Shown in pieces: positions 34,768 to 44,820 of a stretch of 64,000 nucleotides of DNA (position 1 is the stretch's first letter; every line of letters starts with the position of its first letter). The stretch comes from Maribacter aquimaris. GTDB lineage: Bacteria > Bacteroidota > Bacteroidia > Flavobacteriales > Flavobacteriaceae. The stretch is from positions 868,001 through 932,000 of the forward strand of contig NZ_JABTCF010000001.1 of assembly GCF_014596745.1 (NCBI RefSeq), read 5' to 3'. A program made the position numbers and the translations under genes. Below the pieces are notes generated by a model. It did no database searches and was not told where the DNA came from. It saw nothing but the letters and a program-made list of their open reading frames with translations.

Positions 34768-35542
34768 TTAGTTTTGCTGAACAAGTTCAAATAATTCCTT
34801 ATCCAATTGAGGTTTCACCTCACACGTAGTATCGAAATGCATGGTAGCCGTATTTTCCCTATTGTATTCTGTCCATTGGGGTAAACCTTCGTTATTGGGG
34901 TTTCCCGTCTTGACAAAATTAATCCATGCCTGACTCATTTTTCCTGCTAAAATCTGGGCATCCTTACCACCTCCTGTCATCTGGTTGGCCAAGGAAACAT
35001 TATCAAAAACGAAAGGGAGATCCATACAATGTAGTGCCTTGTATTTTCCATCAAAAACAGGGGATTGCCATGTAAACAGATACATATAAACAGGAGCCCC
35101 ACCTTCCAGTGCCGACTTTTCATTGGCCTGCACAACGGCACCGGGTCTGAACATGGTGTCCACATCCAATAAATCCTTGGCTTTCGTATCGTTAGGATAT
35201 GCTTTCTTCACTGCCTTTGTGTATTTATCGGCCGCCTTATACGTCTCTTTTAAATAGCTTAGTATAGCTTTATCAGATGCGCCCACGAAGTGCATATTGG
35301 CAAAGGGTGGTACTTCGAACTCCTTCCCAAGCATCAATTTTTGTTATGGATTCAAAACGTTTGGCCTTTGCATAAGGAATTCCCTTATAAATAAAGACCT
35401 CTTTTTCTATATACCCCCTTACTTTACCGGATTCGGTATTCGTTACCGCTACCTTTTCCCCTGTGATTACTTCTTGTCCAAAACTATTGAAACATGTAAA
35501 TAATAATCCAGTGACGCAAACCTTTAAGATTAAATCTTTCAT
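34768..35542 (-). pseudogene. Type-B carboxylesterase with an internal deletion
   Basis: Two frames overlap at 35273-35337. The first (35542-35273, signal peptide then GKVRGYIEKEVFIYKGIPYA and KIDAWEGVRS) is the N-terminus of a type-B carboxylesterase. The second (to 34768, FEVPPFANMHFVGASDKAIL, then LHCMDLPFVFDN and AWINFVKTGNPN) is its C-terminus in another frame. The central part with the nucleophile motif GESAGG, about 250-300 residues, is missing. At the junction (about 35318-35337) the DNA makes sense in both frames (AWEGVRS and LGKEFEV), as expected of a deletion between short similar sequences. The product cannot be an active esterase. Confidence 0.85.
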
Positions 35543-35729
35543 TGTTTGCTTTTTTATGGTTTAAGTATTTTAAATATCCCAAGACAAAAGGCTACTTCAA
35601 GGCTTCCATTGGGTTGATCACCTAGGAATTTACTTCAAAAGTTATTTGCGTTCTGCAGTAAATAGCCCTGGATCGTCCCAATGGGAAAGTCCTTAAAACA
35701 TAAAGTAAATAGAAGGAAAACGCTGCTAT

Positions 35730-36605
35730 TTATTTAAAACCTATTTTCTTCAATCCCTCATGGCTAACCTTGATGGCTTCCAATGGTTCCATTTTGAACG
35801 TCTTATCCTGTTCTACCATATAGTATTTCATACCTGATAATTTCTTGTTGGCCAATATCCTTGCCAAATCAAGATGACCGGTACCTACAGGAGCAAATCT
35901 TCCTTGATCATCCATATCCTTTACATGCCACATTTTAAATCTTTTAGGATATTTCTTAAAATACGCTACTGGATCGGCACCTGCTTTGGTTACCCAAAAA
36001 AGATCCATTTGGAAGTTTACATATTTAGAATCGCAATTTTCCAGTAAATATTCAATAGGGATGATACCATCAACGTCTTTTTTATACTCAAAGTCGTGGT
36101 TATGATAGAGTAATTTAAGTCCGGCTTTCTTAGCTTTTTTACCCAATGTTGTTAGGATATTGGCTAAATTTTCCGCACCACCTTTCATTCCCATTGTTCT
36201 AGTCTCACTATCAACCTTAAAAAGACCCATAGGGGGTACAGGAACAACAAAATACTTAAAGCCTGCTGCCTTTACATCGGCCATCATGGCATCGGCATTG
36301 TCCAAAGTAACTGAACCCTGGTGGGTACTAATGGGGTTAAGCCCGAGTTCCTTGAGGTAAGCTTTGAATTCCAAAGGTGTCATATTATAAAATTTACCAT
36401 CGGAATATCCAGCAGCCTCTATATTGATATATCCAGCATCAGCAACCGCCTTCAAGGTTTCCTTGGCATTGTCACCCATGGCATCACGCACGGTATACAA
36501 GGCCAATCCACCAAATTTCTCCTGTGCGTAAGAGGAGAAAACACAAACGAGCATAAAGGAAATCAGCAGCCCGTTAATTAAACTTTTCAATCTTGATCTT
36601 TTCAT
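35730..36605 (-). CDS. Secreted sugar phosphate isomerase/epimerase (xylose-isomerase-like TIM barrel)
   Basis: The 291-residue protein has a signal peptide (LLISFMLVCVFSSYAQ). An AP-endonuclease-2-type TIM barrel follows: GGLALYTVRDAMG, NIEAAGYSDGKFYNM, KLLYHNHDFEYK (metal-binding His and Glu), NFQMDLFWVTKAG, MWHVKDMDDQG, and HLDLARIL. Full-length relatives act on sugars, often periplasmic, in Bacteroidetes polysaccharide loci. It lies 187 bp downstream of the broken esterase in the leftward cluster. The exact sugar is not known. Confidence 0.87.
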   Translation of the reverse strand: MKRSRLKSLINGLLISFMLVCVFSSYAQEKFGGLALYTVRDAMGDNAKETLKAVADAGYINIEAAGYSDGKFYNMTPLEFKAYLKELGLNPISTHQGSVTLDNADAMMADVKAAGFKYFVVPVPPMGLFKVDSETRTMGMKGGAENLANILTTLGKKAKKAGLKLLYHNHDFEYKKDVDGIIPIEYLLENCDSKYVNFQMDLFWVTKAGADPVAYFKKYPKRFKMWHVKDMDDQGRFAPVGTGHLDLARILANKKLSGMKYYMVEQDKTFKMEPLEAIKVSHEGLKKIGFK

Positions 36606-36653
36606 TTTAGTACTTGTTTTGATATTTATTAATATTCCGGTTTATTTATTATT

Positions 36654-37379
36654 CTATGATTTAAAACTATATAAATAGGGAGCTTTATGGGCTTTTCCCT
36701 GATATAATTTCTCTTGGCGTTCCAGGATATCCATACCTAAAATCCGGCGTTGAAAGGAAGTTCTTCTTAATTTTTTCCCTAAAATGGTCTCGTATACCAT
36801 TTGCAATTGTTTCATGGTGAATTTGGAAGGTAATAGATTCATACCGATCAACTTTTTTTCAAAGTTATCGCGCAATACCTCAAGGGCTTTATTCACTATC
36901 TGGTTATGATCCATCATCAAGGGCGGTAATTCGTCTATGGGATACCAATTAATATTATCGGAAAGCTCATCCGGCTTGGGTGTCACCTCATCGTAATTGA
37001 TCAACGCATAATAAGACACGGAAAGAAATCGATCTAACATCCATTGATGCGCTTGCCTATCCATTCCATTCCCTTCCAGGATACGCTCCATGGCTTGGGG
37101 ATCGGAGCGGGTCAGGCTTCCAAAAGTATAAAACTGCTCCAGGTAAATTTGATCTAGGCCGGTACGTTCCCTAACCCCTCTTTCCGCTGCAGCATCCAAA
37201 CTCTCATTCCGTTTTACAAATCCACCGGGTAATGCAAAAAGGCCGGTATTGTAATATTCCAAAATTAAGATCTTGAGTTGTTTTCCATTGAAACCAAAAA
37301 TAACCGAATCGTATGAAACATTTGGGATAAAGCCTTTATGTTCAATGTTATCGATCTTTTTTTTTGCTCTATCAACCAT
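36654..37379 (-). CDS. Nudix-domain transcriptional regulator (NrtR/AraR-like)
   Basis: I start at MVDRAKKKID (37379, 241 residues); ten more residues upstream are possible. The N-terminal Nudix domain has a degenerate Nudix box (GGFVKRNESLDAAAERGVRE, where the REUxEE catalytic set is broken). A C-terminal winged helix follows (FTMKQLQMVYETILGKKLRR, then FQRRILGMDIL). This is the layout of NrtR/AraR-type regulators, which bind a ligand with the Nudix domain. It is divergent from the GH2 gene and likely controls the local sugar genes. The ligand is unknown. Confidence 0.85.
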   Translation of the reverse strand: MVDRAKKKIDNIEHKGFIPNVSYDSVIFGFNGKQLKILILEYYNTGLFALPGGFVKRNESLDAAAERGVRERTGLDQIYLEQFYTFGSLTRSDPQAMERILEGNGMDRQAHQWMLDRFLSVSYYALINYDEVTPKPDELSDNINWYPIDELPPLMMDHNQIVNKALEVLRDNFEKKLIGMNLLPSKFTMKQLQMVYETILGKKLRRTSFQRRILGMDILERQEKLYQGKAHKAPYLYSFKS

Positions 37380-37768
37380 GTTACTATCAAAATAAAGACA
37401 AAATGGCAAGAAAACAAAGCTTTATTGTAATAATTTGAGACAATAGTATTCAACTAGGAACAAATGACATTTATCATAGGTTATCTAATAGCTTTGGAAT
37501 ACTCTAAAAAATTAAATGGGACTTACCTTTAAAACATATTTGACCGCATTATTTCCATTGGAAAACCAAAATGTTCACTTTACCTTAGGTTCCCAATAAA
37601 TCAGAATGAAAATATTTTCAAAAGTCATACCTTTAATACTCCCTAAAAATTTCAATATTGAACAGGGGCATGTAAGTTAGAACAATACATATTCGTTCCT
37701 AAGGGCAATGCCTTTGGAATACGATAATTAGATTTAATCAAATATCAATCCAGACCAACTTAATAGAG
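37380..37768. other. Divergent regulatory region between the Nudix regulator and GH2
   Basis: About 390 AT-rich bases with promoters for both directions expected. I saw no conserved operator or hairpin. No GTAAC site is present. Confidence 0.4.
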
Positions 37769-40700
37769 ATGCATAAATCCATACCATTTTCAATCATTTT
37801 TTTGTTTATTATCCCGACGTTCGTAATTTCCCAAGACATCGATTTCAACCCAAATGATTGGCAAGACCCCGGTATTTTCGAAAAAGGGCAAACAGCGCCC
37901 CATGCCTTTCACATTCCCTTTGACACTGAGACCGAGGCTTTGACGAACGACCCATCCCAAAATAATAATTACCAATTACTGAACGGCCAATGGGATTTTA
38001 AATGGGTCAAAACCCCTAATGAAGTGCCCAATCGTTTTTGGGAACCCACATTCAATACCAAGGAATGGGACAAAATACAAGTACCTAGCAACTGGCAAAT
38101 GGAAGGCTACGGCCATCCAAAATTCAGGAATACAAGCCTATCCTTTGAGAGTGACCCTCCCAATATCCCTTCTTATTACAATCCGGTCGGTTGTTATCGC
38201 CGCTCCATTTCCATTCCCGAATCTTGGAAAGACAAGCGTGTAAAATTACGATTTGAGGGCGTAAAATCGGCCACTTATGTTTGGTTAAACGGAAAACGGG
38301 TGGGATATAACCAAGGTGGTTTTGAACCGGCGGAATTTGACATTTCACCGTTCCTTGAAATAGGAGAAAATACGTTGGCCGTACAAGTTATTCGATTTAG
38401 TGATGGCTCTTACCTAGAAAATCAGGATATGTGGCGATTATCGGGAATCTTCAGGGATGTAAAATTATATGCACAACCCAAGACCATGATCAAGGACCAT
38501 TATATTGTTACTGATTTGGATGATACCTACAAAAATGCCACCCTTAGCGTGTCGGCTGTTATCGGCAATGAAGAAAACCGGAACAGAAAGATGCTTCTCG
38601 ATTTTGATGTATTCGATGACAATAACAACTCCATCCTAGGAAGAAAGGCCGAATCCGGTCTCTTGAATGTTCATTCACATTCCTCCGAAAAGGTCAATAT
38701 TGCCATAAAGGTCCTTAACCCAAAAAAATGGTCGGCAGAAATGCCAAACCGCTATACGATCTTAGTTCGATTAAAAGATGAAAATGGTACCATACTAGAA
38801 GCTTTTTCACAAAAAATAGGTTTTCGTGAAGTGGAATACAACAACAAAATCCTAACGGTCAATGGGGTGCCTATCAAATTGAACGGCATCAACAGTCACA
38901 TGCACCACCCTGAAAAAGGGCAGGCTGTACCCTTGGAAACCCTTAGGAAGGATCTTGAAATCATGAAACAGTTCAATATGAACTGCGTAAGAACCTGCCA
39001 TTACCCCCCTACCCCGGAATATTTGGAACTTGCCGATGAATTGGGTATTTATGTGGTTGACGAGGTAGGTGACGAAGCCCACAGCAACCTTCAATTATCC
39101 GAAGATCCCAAATGGACGGAAATGTACAAGGACAGAACTAGGAAATTGGTTTACCGTGACCGTAACCACCCGTCTGTAATCATGTGGAGTGCCGGCAATG
39201 AATCCGGAAGCGGGGAAAACATAAAAGCCGTTATTGAAACCGGAAAAGAAATAGACCCAAGCAGGCCCGCTTGGATGTATGGAGGAAATACATTTTATAT
39301 TCCCTTTGAGGATATTGTAGGTCCACGGTATTACATTCCCCTTGGCCTACGACATATCGTCGAAGGGGATATGTTGCCCCAAGGTGATATACGTTCCTCC
39401 TTCATGGATGAATACTTGGCCGCTACCGGAAACAGTTTGGGTGGGTTGGATGAATATTGGGATATCATACGCCGCTCTCCGCGATCTATGGGCGGTGCGA
39501 TCTGGGATTTTGTGAGTCCCGGAATTAACACTCCCCGTTGGACATTACCCGATAAATCACCCAAGAAGAACGACGGACAAATTATGGGAAGACCCACTTT
39601 TGTTGAAGGAAAGCATGGTAGGGGACTTCAATTCACAGGACATGATGACTGGGTGGAGTTTTACCGTGACCCATCCCTTGATATCACAGGTAATGCCCTT
39701 TCCATAGGATTCTGGATAAAGCCATCGAAAATTCCACAACCCAATATCTTTTTGGGTAAAGGGAAGGAACAATACGGGATTCAAATGCAAGACCCAGAAA
39801 CTTTGGAGTTTTATATCAATTCCAAAAGTACAGACAACTACCTGATCAACGATAGGATTTCGGCAAAAGTAAAGGTTGGACCCGATTTCTATGGGAATTG
39901 GCACCATATTGCCGGAATATATGATGGTCAAAGATTGAAATTATATGTAGATGACACGGTAGTGGCAACCACCGAATTTACTGGAAATATATCGACAACA
40001 GCCTTTCCTTTATGCTTAGGAAGGGAAGCTGAAAAACAAGACCAAGGGGAATTAAGTGGACGTATGTCAAGTATGGTCTTGGACGATGTTCGGGTTTTTG
40101 ACCATGCGGTAACCCTTGCCGACCTGAAAAGCAAGGTTGACGATGCTGTTTTAGCACTCGATTTTGATACGGACAGGAAGGGTGATGACTTTTATGCCGT
40201 TGGTTTGGGTGGAAGGACCTATGGGGTCATTTGGCCAGACCGTACGATTCAACCAGAGATACATCAAATCAAAAAATCAGGGCAGCCGATTGGTTTTGAA
40301 ATGGTCGATAGCAAGGAAAGCCTTGTAAAGATTACAAATTACCATCATTTTAAAAACCTCAACCAATTGAATGGGTATTGGTCGCTTCAAGAAGATGGTA
40401 GGGAAATTGAAAACGGTAGCCTCCCATTAGATTTACCGGCACAGCAATCCGTGGAAATCAATATCCCTTACCAAACAAAATCAAGCCAAGGGGAACGGAT
40501 ATTGACTATTGGATTCTCCTTAAAGGAAAAGGTCGATTGGGCTTCTGATAATTACGAGGTGGCCTGGGAACAATTCATCTTGGAAAAAACGAGTGCACCA
40601 TTGACCGAAATACCTGTTGGGAATAACTTACAGATTGAGGAAACCGCCTCGGAGCTTACGATTTTCAACAAGGACTTCACCTACATTTACAATAAGGAAA

Positions 40701-41560
40701 CGGGTAAATGGAAATCCATGTTATATCAAGGTACCGAATATTTAGAGGGAGGTCCAGAATTTAAGATATGGCGTGCACCACTCGCAAATGACGTTGACCC
40801 ATGGGGCGCCTACAAATACAACAGTAATCAAATGACAACAGGTTATGGACGTTCTATAGACAACCAGTTACGGACTTTAGGTCTTCGGGACATGCATAAT
40901 CTTGTGGATATGGTGCGTGTTTCCAAGAATGCCCATGAGGTTAAAATAAAAACCAAGGTATGGTCTAGCTCATCTTTGGATCCCCGGATAATGATGTTGG
41001 TGAGTAATGATCTGTCTGCCTTTGAACGGGATGAAACATGGACGATATATCCCGATGGGACCTTGGAATTAAACCAAGAAATAACCCCCCACGGTACCAT
41101 GCCGGAAATACTTCCGAAAGAAGGGCTCCAATTTCAATTACCCAAGGAATTCAATCAAGTTTCCTGGTATGGCAGAGGACCCTTTGAAACCTATCCTGAT
41201 AGAAAGACAGGCGCGAAGTTCGGAATTTACAATTCCAATGTGGATGATATGTATGAACCCTACATACTCCCCCAGGATTATGGCAATCGCACCGATGTAC
41301 GATGGTTAAAAGTCAGCAATGCGCAGGGTAAGGGACTCTGGATTTCCGGTGATACAGCATTGAATTTCAGTTTGCACAAATACGACACCGATAATCTATC
41401 CCGTGCCGTTTACACCTATCAATTAAAGGAGGCCCCACATACCATTTTGAACATCGACCGCAAAGTATCGGGAGTTGGTGGTACCGCCATAAGACAGTTA
41501 CAGAATTACAGGGAAAAAGCTATTAGTGGTCATTATCAACTAAGAATAAAACCATTTTAG
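37769..41560 (+). CDS. Glycoside hydrolase family 2 (beta-galactosidase-like) with an inserted LamG domain
   Basis: The 1263-residue protein has a signal peptide, then the GH2 sugar-binding domain (about 60-240), an immunoglobulin-like domain, and the TIM barrel with acid/base Glu in WSAGNESGSG (near 473) and nucleophile Glu in MDEYLAATGNSLGG (near 546). After GGAIWDFVSPGIN a LamG/concanavalin-like domain (about 608-800, GRGLQFTGHDDWVEF to DDVRVFDHAVTLADLK) interrupts the barrel's end. The protein then resumes with YGVIWPDRTIQPE and the C-terminal LacZ domains, ending in RIKPF. It would cleave beta-galactosides or related linkages. It is a single gene facing away from the regulator. Confidence 0.9.
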   Translation: MHKSIPFSIIFLFIIPTFVISQDIDFNPNDWQDPGIFEKGQTAPHAFHIPFDTETEALTNDPSQNNNYQLLNGQWDFKWVKTPNEVPNRFWEPTFNTKEWDKIQVPSNWQMEGYGHPKFRNTSLSFESDPPNIPSYYNPVGCYRRSISIPESWKDKRVKLRFEGVKSATYVWLNGKRVGYNQGGFEPAEFDISPFLEIGENTLAVQVIRFSDGSYLENQDMWRLSGIFRDVKLYAQPKTMIKDHYIVTDLDDTYKNATLSVSAVIGNEENRNRKMLLDFDVFDDNNNSILGRKAESGLLNVHSHSSEKVNIAIKVLNPKKWSAEMPNRYTILVRLKDENGTILEAFSQKIGFREVEYNNKILTVNGVPIKLNGINSHMHHPEKGQAVPLETLRKDLEIMKQFNMNCVRTCHYPPTPEYLELADELGIYVVDEVGDEAHSNLQLSEDPKWTEMYKDRTRKLVYRDRNHPSVIMWSAGNESGSGENIKAVIETGKEIDPSRPAWMYGGNTFYIPFEDIVGPRYYIPLGLRHIVEGDMLPQGDIRSSFMDEYLAATGNSLGGLDEYWDIIRRSPRSMGGAIWDFVSPGINTPRWTLPDKSPKKNDGQIMGRPTFVEGKHGRGLQFTGHDDWVEFYRDPSLDITGNALSIGFWIKPSKIPQPNIFLGKGKEQYGIQMQDPETLEFYINSKSTDNYLINDRISAKVKVGPDFYGNWHHIAGIYDGQRLKLYVDDTVVATTEFTGNISTTAFPLCLGREAEKQDQGELSGRMSSMVLDDVRVFDHAVTLADLKSKVDDAVLALDFDTDRKGDDFYAVGLGGRTYGVIWPDRTIQPEIHQIKKSGQPIGFEMVDSKESLVKITNYHHFKNLNQLNGYWSLQEDGREIENGSLPLDLPAQQSVEINIPYQTKSSQGERILTIGFSLKEKVDWASDNYEVAWEQFILEKTSAPLTEIPVGNNLQIEETASELTIFNKDFTYIYNKETGKWKSMLYQGTEYLEGGPEFKIWRAPLANDVDPWGAYKYNSNQMTTGYGRSIDNQLRTLGLRDMHNLVDMVRVSKNAHEVKIKTKVWSSSSLDPRIMMLVSNDLSAFERDETWTIYPDGTLELNQEITPHGTMPEILPKEGLQFQLPKEFNQVSWYGRGPFETYPDRKTGAKFGIYNSNVDDMYEPYILPQDYGNRTDVRWLKVSNAQGKGLWISGDTALNFSLHKYDTDNLSRAVYTYQLKEAPHTILNIDRKVSGVGGTAIRQLQNYREKAISGHYQLRIKPF

Positions 41561-41601
41561 AGGTTCTTGGCTGTAGATTTGAAGCCGTTTATTTAATTCT
41601 G

Positions 41602-42432
41602 CTATTTTTTGGCAACAAAGACATTGGCGACCAAGGCGCCAACGATCATAAGGATACCCAAAAAGCTCCATATGGTATAGACATCACCAAACCATAGCAC
41701 CCCTACGGTTATGGTGAAGACAACTTCAATATACTTTAAAGGCGCCACTACATTGGTTTTTGCGATTTGAAATGCCTTGGTCATAAAAATCTGACCGAAA
41801 AACCCAAAAATACCTAGACCTAAAAACAACCACCAATCGTTGCCTTCAGGGACCTTCCAATTAAAAATACTCAGAATACCCCCGATTACGGTTCCAACGA
41901 ACATAAAATAGTTAACGATAATTATGGGTGGGTCGCTTTTTCCAATCCTGCGGATGGCCACATATACCAATCCACTAAAAACAGAGGCCGCCAGTATCAG
42001 AACAAGTCCGGTATTATCAATGGCACTGTCAAATCCTTTAAGTATAAGCACACCTAAAAAAGCCAGAAAAAATAAGGGCCATTGCATTGGACGGAGTTTT
42101 TCTCCCAGTAACAAAACCGCAAAAATAGTCGCGAATATCGGGGATAAATATCGAAGGGAGACCGCTGTCCCAACAGGCAAATATTTCAAAGACATAAAGA
42201 AAAGGCTCATAGCCGTCAACCCTAAGAATGATCGAACCAGCATTAATGTCTTCTTATTCCCCCATATATCAATGCCCTTCCATAAGATATAGGTGGTCCC
42301 CAAGACAAACGATCCCAAAGACCTAAAGAAAACAATCTCAAAAGTTGGAAAACTAGCCAGATACTTTACCACCGAATTCATTAGTGTAAATGAAAAAGTG
42401 CTGACAATCATATAAAGGATAGCTTTTTTCAC
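41602..42432 (-). CDS. EamA/DMT-family transporter
   Basis: The 276-residue protein has about ten membrane helices in two EamA repeats (for example MIVSTFSFTLMNSVVKYLA and GLVLILAASVFSGLVYVAIRR) with the family's short loops. These drug/metabolite transporters export or import small metabolites. The start MKKAILYMIV is well placed. It converges with the GH2 gene and stands alone. Substrate unknown. Confidence 0.9.
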   Translation of the reverse strand: MKKAILYMIVSTFSFTLMNSVVKYLASFPTFEIVFFRSLGSFVLGTTYILWKGIDIWGNKKTLMLVRSFLGLTAMSLFFMSLKYLPVGTAVSLRYLSPIFATIFAVLLLGEKLRPMQWPLFFLAFLGVLILKGFDSAIDNTGLVLILAASVFSGLVYVAIRRIGKSDPPIIIVNYFMFVGTVIGGILSIFNWKVPEGNDWWLFLGLGIFGFFGQIFMTKAFQIAKTNVVAPLKYIEVVFTITVGVLWFGDVYTIWSFLGILMIVGALVANVFVAKK

Positions 42433-42805
42433 TAGTCATTTTTTAGGCTATATCAACCTAATCCATACCTTGGTATATTATTGGCTAAAATAAACTGGGT
42501 TTTAAGGAAATAAAGGTTCAAAATTACGGTTAATTCCCCACTTGATTGTACTATTTCGTTCGTTTTGGAATTATGATAAAATCCCATTACCATATCTTCT
42601 AAACTTTAAAAAAGACAGATGTTGTTTGACAAAAAGACAATCTTTGCCTAAGGGACATCCATAAAAAAGCATCCTTCTAGGGGCAAATGAAAATAAAAAA
42701 CAACGAAGAATCATCTTAATGGCAATCCCAAAATCTTGATTTCATGGATCAACCAAGCTATGGCCCCAAAAAAACCATTCCGATTGGCAACCAATAATAT
42801 ATTTT
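42433..42805. other. Intergenic region, nothing recognised
   Basis: About 370 bp between the EamA gene and rfbD. No ORF of family character and no clear terminator were seen. An A-rich track with a short GCATCCTT run occurs near 42665 without a matching arm. Confidence 0.4.
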
Positions 42806-43690
42806 TTATTGCTCTTGATATGGGTGCCCAAGATCATCACAGGCTCTTTTCAAACTATCCCTCCAATAGGGTATTTCAATTTGAAGCACATTTTTAATCT
42901 TGGATGTATCGAGCACGCTAAAACTCGGTCTTTTAGCCGGAAGAGGATAAGCCTCCGTTCGTATTGGCAATAGCTGGACAACAACGTCATTGATATCGAA
43001 AATGGCCTTGGCAAAGTCGTACCAACTCGCTACGCCTTCATTGCTATAGTGATATACCCCATAAGCATCAATTTTATTCAAAACAAACAACAATATCACT
43101 TCCGCAAGGTCCTTCGCATATGTCGGTGTTCCGATCTGGTCATAGACGACGGAAAGGCTTTCCCTTTCCCTACCATATTTCAGCATCGATTTCAAGAAAT
43201 TGGAACCATATTCTGAATACAACCAAGAAGTACGAATAATAAAATGTTTTTGACAAAGCGATTGTACCGCTAGTTCCCCCTTCAATTTTGATTTACCATA
43301 TTCCCCTAAGGGATTGGTCTTATCCTTTTCGGAATACGGCTCACTTCGGGCACCGTCAAAAACGAAATCCGTGGAAATATGGATCAAAACCATATCATTC
43401 CTATCACAGGCCTCTGCTAGGTTTTCAGGGCCAACGTGATTTACCAAATCCACTTTCATTTGATCCTTTTCCGCACCATCGACATTCGTATAGGCAGCCG
43501 TATTGATACAAAAATGATAGTTCCCATTTTCAAACTCCTTAAAAACAGCCACTTTATCGCTGATATCCAGTTCCTTGGAGGATTTATAAATACATTCCAG
43601 GGTACCTGTATGATCGGACGCTACCTCCCTGATACATTTCCCCAACTGTCCACTACCACCGGTTACCAATACTCTTAACATAGAAACCAC
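42806..43690 (-). CDS. rfbD: dTDP-4-dehydrorhamnose reductase
   Basis: The 294-residue protein is a normal-length RmlD: NAD(P)-binding VTGGSGQLGKCIRE, the catalytic YGKSK (Tyr-x-x-x-Lys), HISTDFVFDG and the PTYAKDLAEVI region. It carries out the last step of dTDP-L-rhamnose synthesis. Its start lies within 2 bp of the rfbC stop, so the two genes form an operon. The rmlA and rmlB partners are not in the window. The sugar is probably for a surface polysaccharide. Confidence 0.92.
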   Translation of the reverse strand: MVSMLRVLVTGGSGQLGKCIREVASDHTGTLECIYKSSKELDISDKVAVFKEFENGNYHFCINTAAYTNVDGAEKDQMKVDLVNHVGPENLAEACDRNDMVLIHISTDFVFDGARSEPYSEKDKTNPLGEYGKSKLKGELAVQSLCQKHFIIRTSWLYSEYGSNFLKSMLKYGRERESLSVVYDQIGTPTYAKDLAEVILLFVLNKIDAYGVYHYSNEGVASWYDFAKAIFDINDVVVQLLPIRTEAYPLPAKRPSFSVLDTSKIKNVLQIEIPYWRDSLKRACDDLGHPYQEQ

Positions 43691-43691
43691 C

Positions 43692-44255
43692 TCAAGATTT
43701 AATAATAAAGTCTTCCTTCAATTCCTTAAAAGTAGGCAAAACCAGGTCTTTTTCCGAAATGATAAGCTCCTTCTCTGGGAATTTCCAATCAATATTAAAA
43801 AATGGATCATTGAACAACATACCCCCTTCAGACGCTTTATTGTAATAGTTATCGCACTTATATGAGAATATCGCAGATTCACTCAGGGTGACAAAGCCAT
43901 GGGCACATCCTCTGGGCATAAATACCTGGGTATTGTTTTTATCGGATAACTCCATGGTAAACACTTTCAAATACGATGGCGAATCCTTTCTTAGATCTAC
44001 AGTCACATCGAGGACTTTTCCTTGGAGAACACGGACCAATTTAGCCTGGGCGTATTCACCTTTTTGGAAATGCAACCCCCTTAAAACACCTTTTGTTGAA
44101 AAGGATTGATTGTCCTGTACAAAATCAACGTTTTTTCCAATAAACGAAGTAAACTTTTCATGATTATAACTTTCAAAAAAATAACCGCGCCCGTCGTAGA
44201 AAATTTTTGGGGTAATGGTATAACAACCTTCTATATGTGTTTTTTCTATTTTCAT
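43692..44255 (-). CDS. rfbC: dTDP-4-dehydrorhamnose 3,5-epimerase
   Basis: The 187-residue protein matches RmlC: DGRGYFFESYNHEKF, the LRGLHFQ motif (catalytic His), KVLDVTVDLRKDSPSY, and MPRGCAHGFVTLS. It epimerises dTDP-4-dehydro-6-deoxy-glucose at C3 and C5. It is first in a two-gene leftward operon with rfbD. Confidence 0.95.
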   Translation of the reverse strand: MKIEKTHIEGCYTITPKIFYDGRGYFFESYNHEKFTSFIGKNVDFVQDNQSFSTKGVLRGLHFQKGEYAQAKLVRVLQGKVLDVTVDLRKDSPSYLKVFTMELSDKNNTQVFMPRGCAHGFVTLSESAIFSYKCDNYYNKASEGGMLFNDPFFNIDWKFPEKELIISEKDLVLPTFKELKEDFIIKS

Positions 44256-44820
44256 TGGTGCTAAGTTAGGGAATCTAATAATGTCTTACTAGAACCACCT
44301 TCATCCAAAGGTATTGTACGTTTTTTATATTGTTTTTTGATATGGATCCCATCCTGTAGGCCGCTGCCTCGATAGAACCAACAATATGTCCTTGTCTTTC
44401 CTCTATGACCTGTTCAAACAGGGCTGCCTGCATTAAAGAATTGATAGGTATCCAATACCACCTATTCCAAGCCTATTCTGATTGGGTACGGATCACTGGC
44501 CCTATCTTTTCTCCAGAACTACCTCCCGAAATCAACCCTAGGGTTAAAGGTCTAAGTTACAAATTTGAAATGGTTTGGTACAGGTTCATAATCCCAATTG
44601 TATCATTCCCGTTAAGCACCACTACCGTAATCTCCTTCTATTATAAAATAATGGGAATCATGGATTTAAGCGGTAAAACTATTCAAGTCCACATATATTC
44701 CTACCCGTTAAAACCGATACATTGCGAGTGATTTTACCGATAGGCCGCAATCTTTAATTTAAAACTAAAAGAACACTGGTTTCAACCAATAGTGGATATA
44801 TTTGAATAAAATATTGGCTA
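44256..44820. other. Intergenic region with an unrecognised ORF
   Basis: A rightward ORF at 44405-44731 (108 codons) has no recognisable domain, signal or homology. I think it is not a gene. The rest is AT-rich and includes the rfbC promoter region and the upstream region of the AraC gene. No operator was recognised. Confidence 0.4.

Noticed and set aside
44405-44731. A rightward ORF of 108 codons between rfbC and the AraC gene
   Set aside because: No motif or partner supports it; it may be a chance frame or a very decayed relic.
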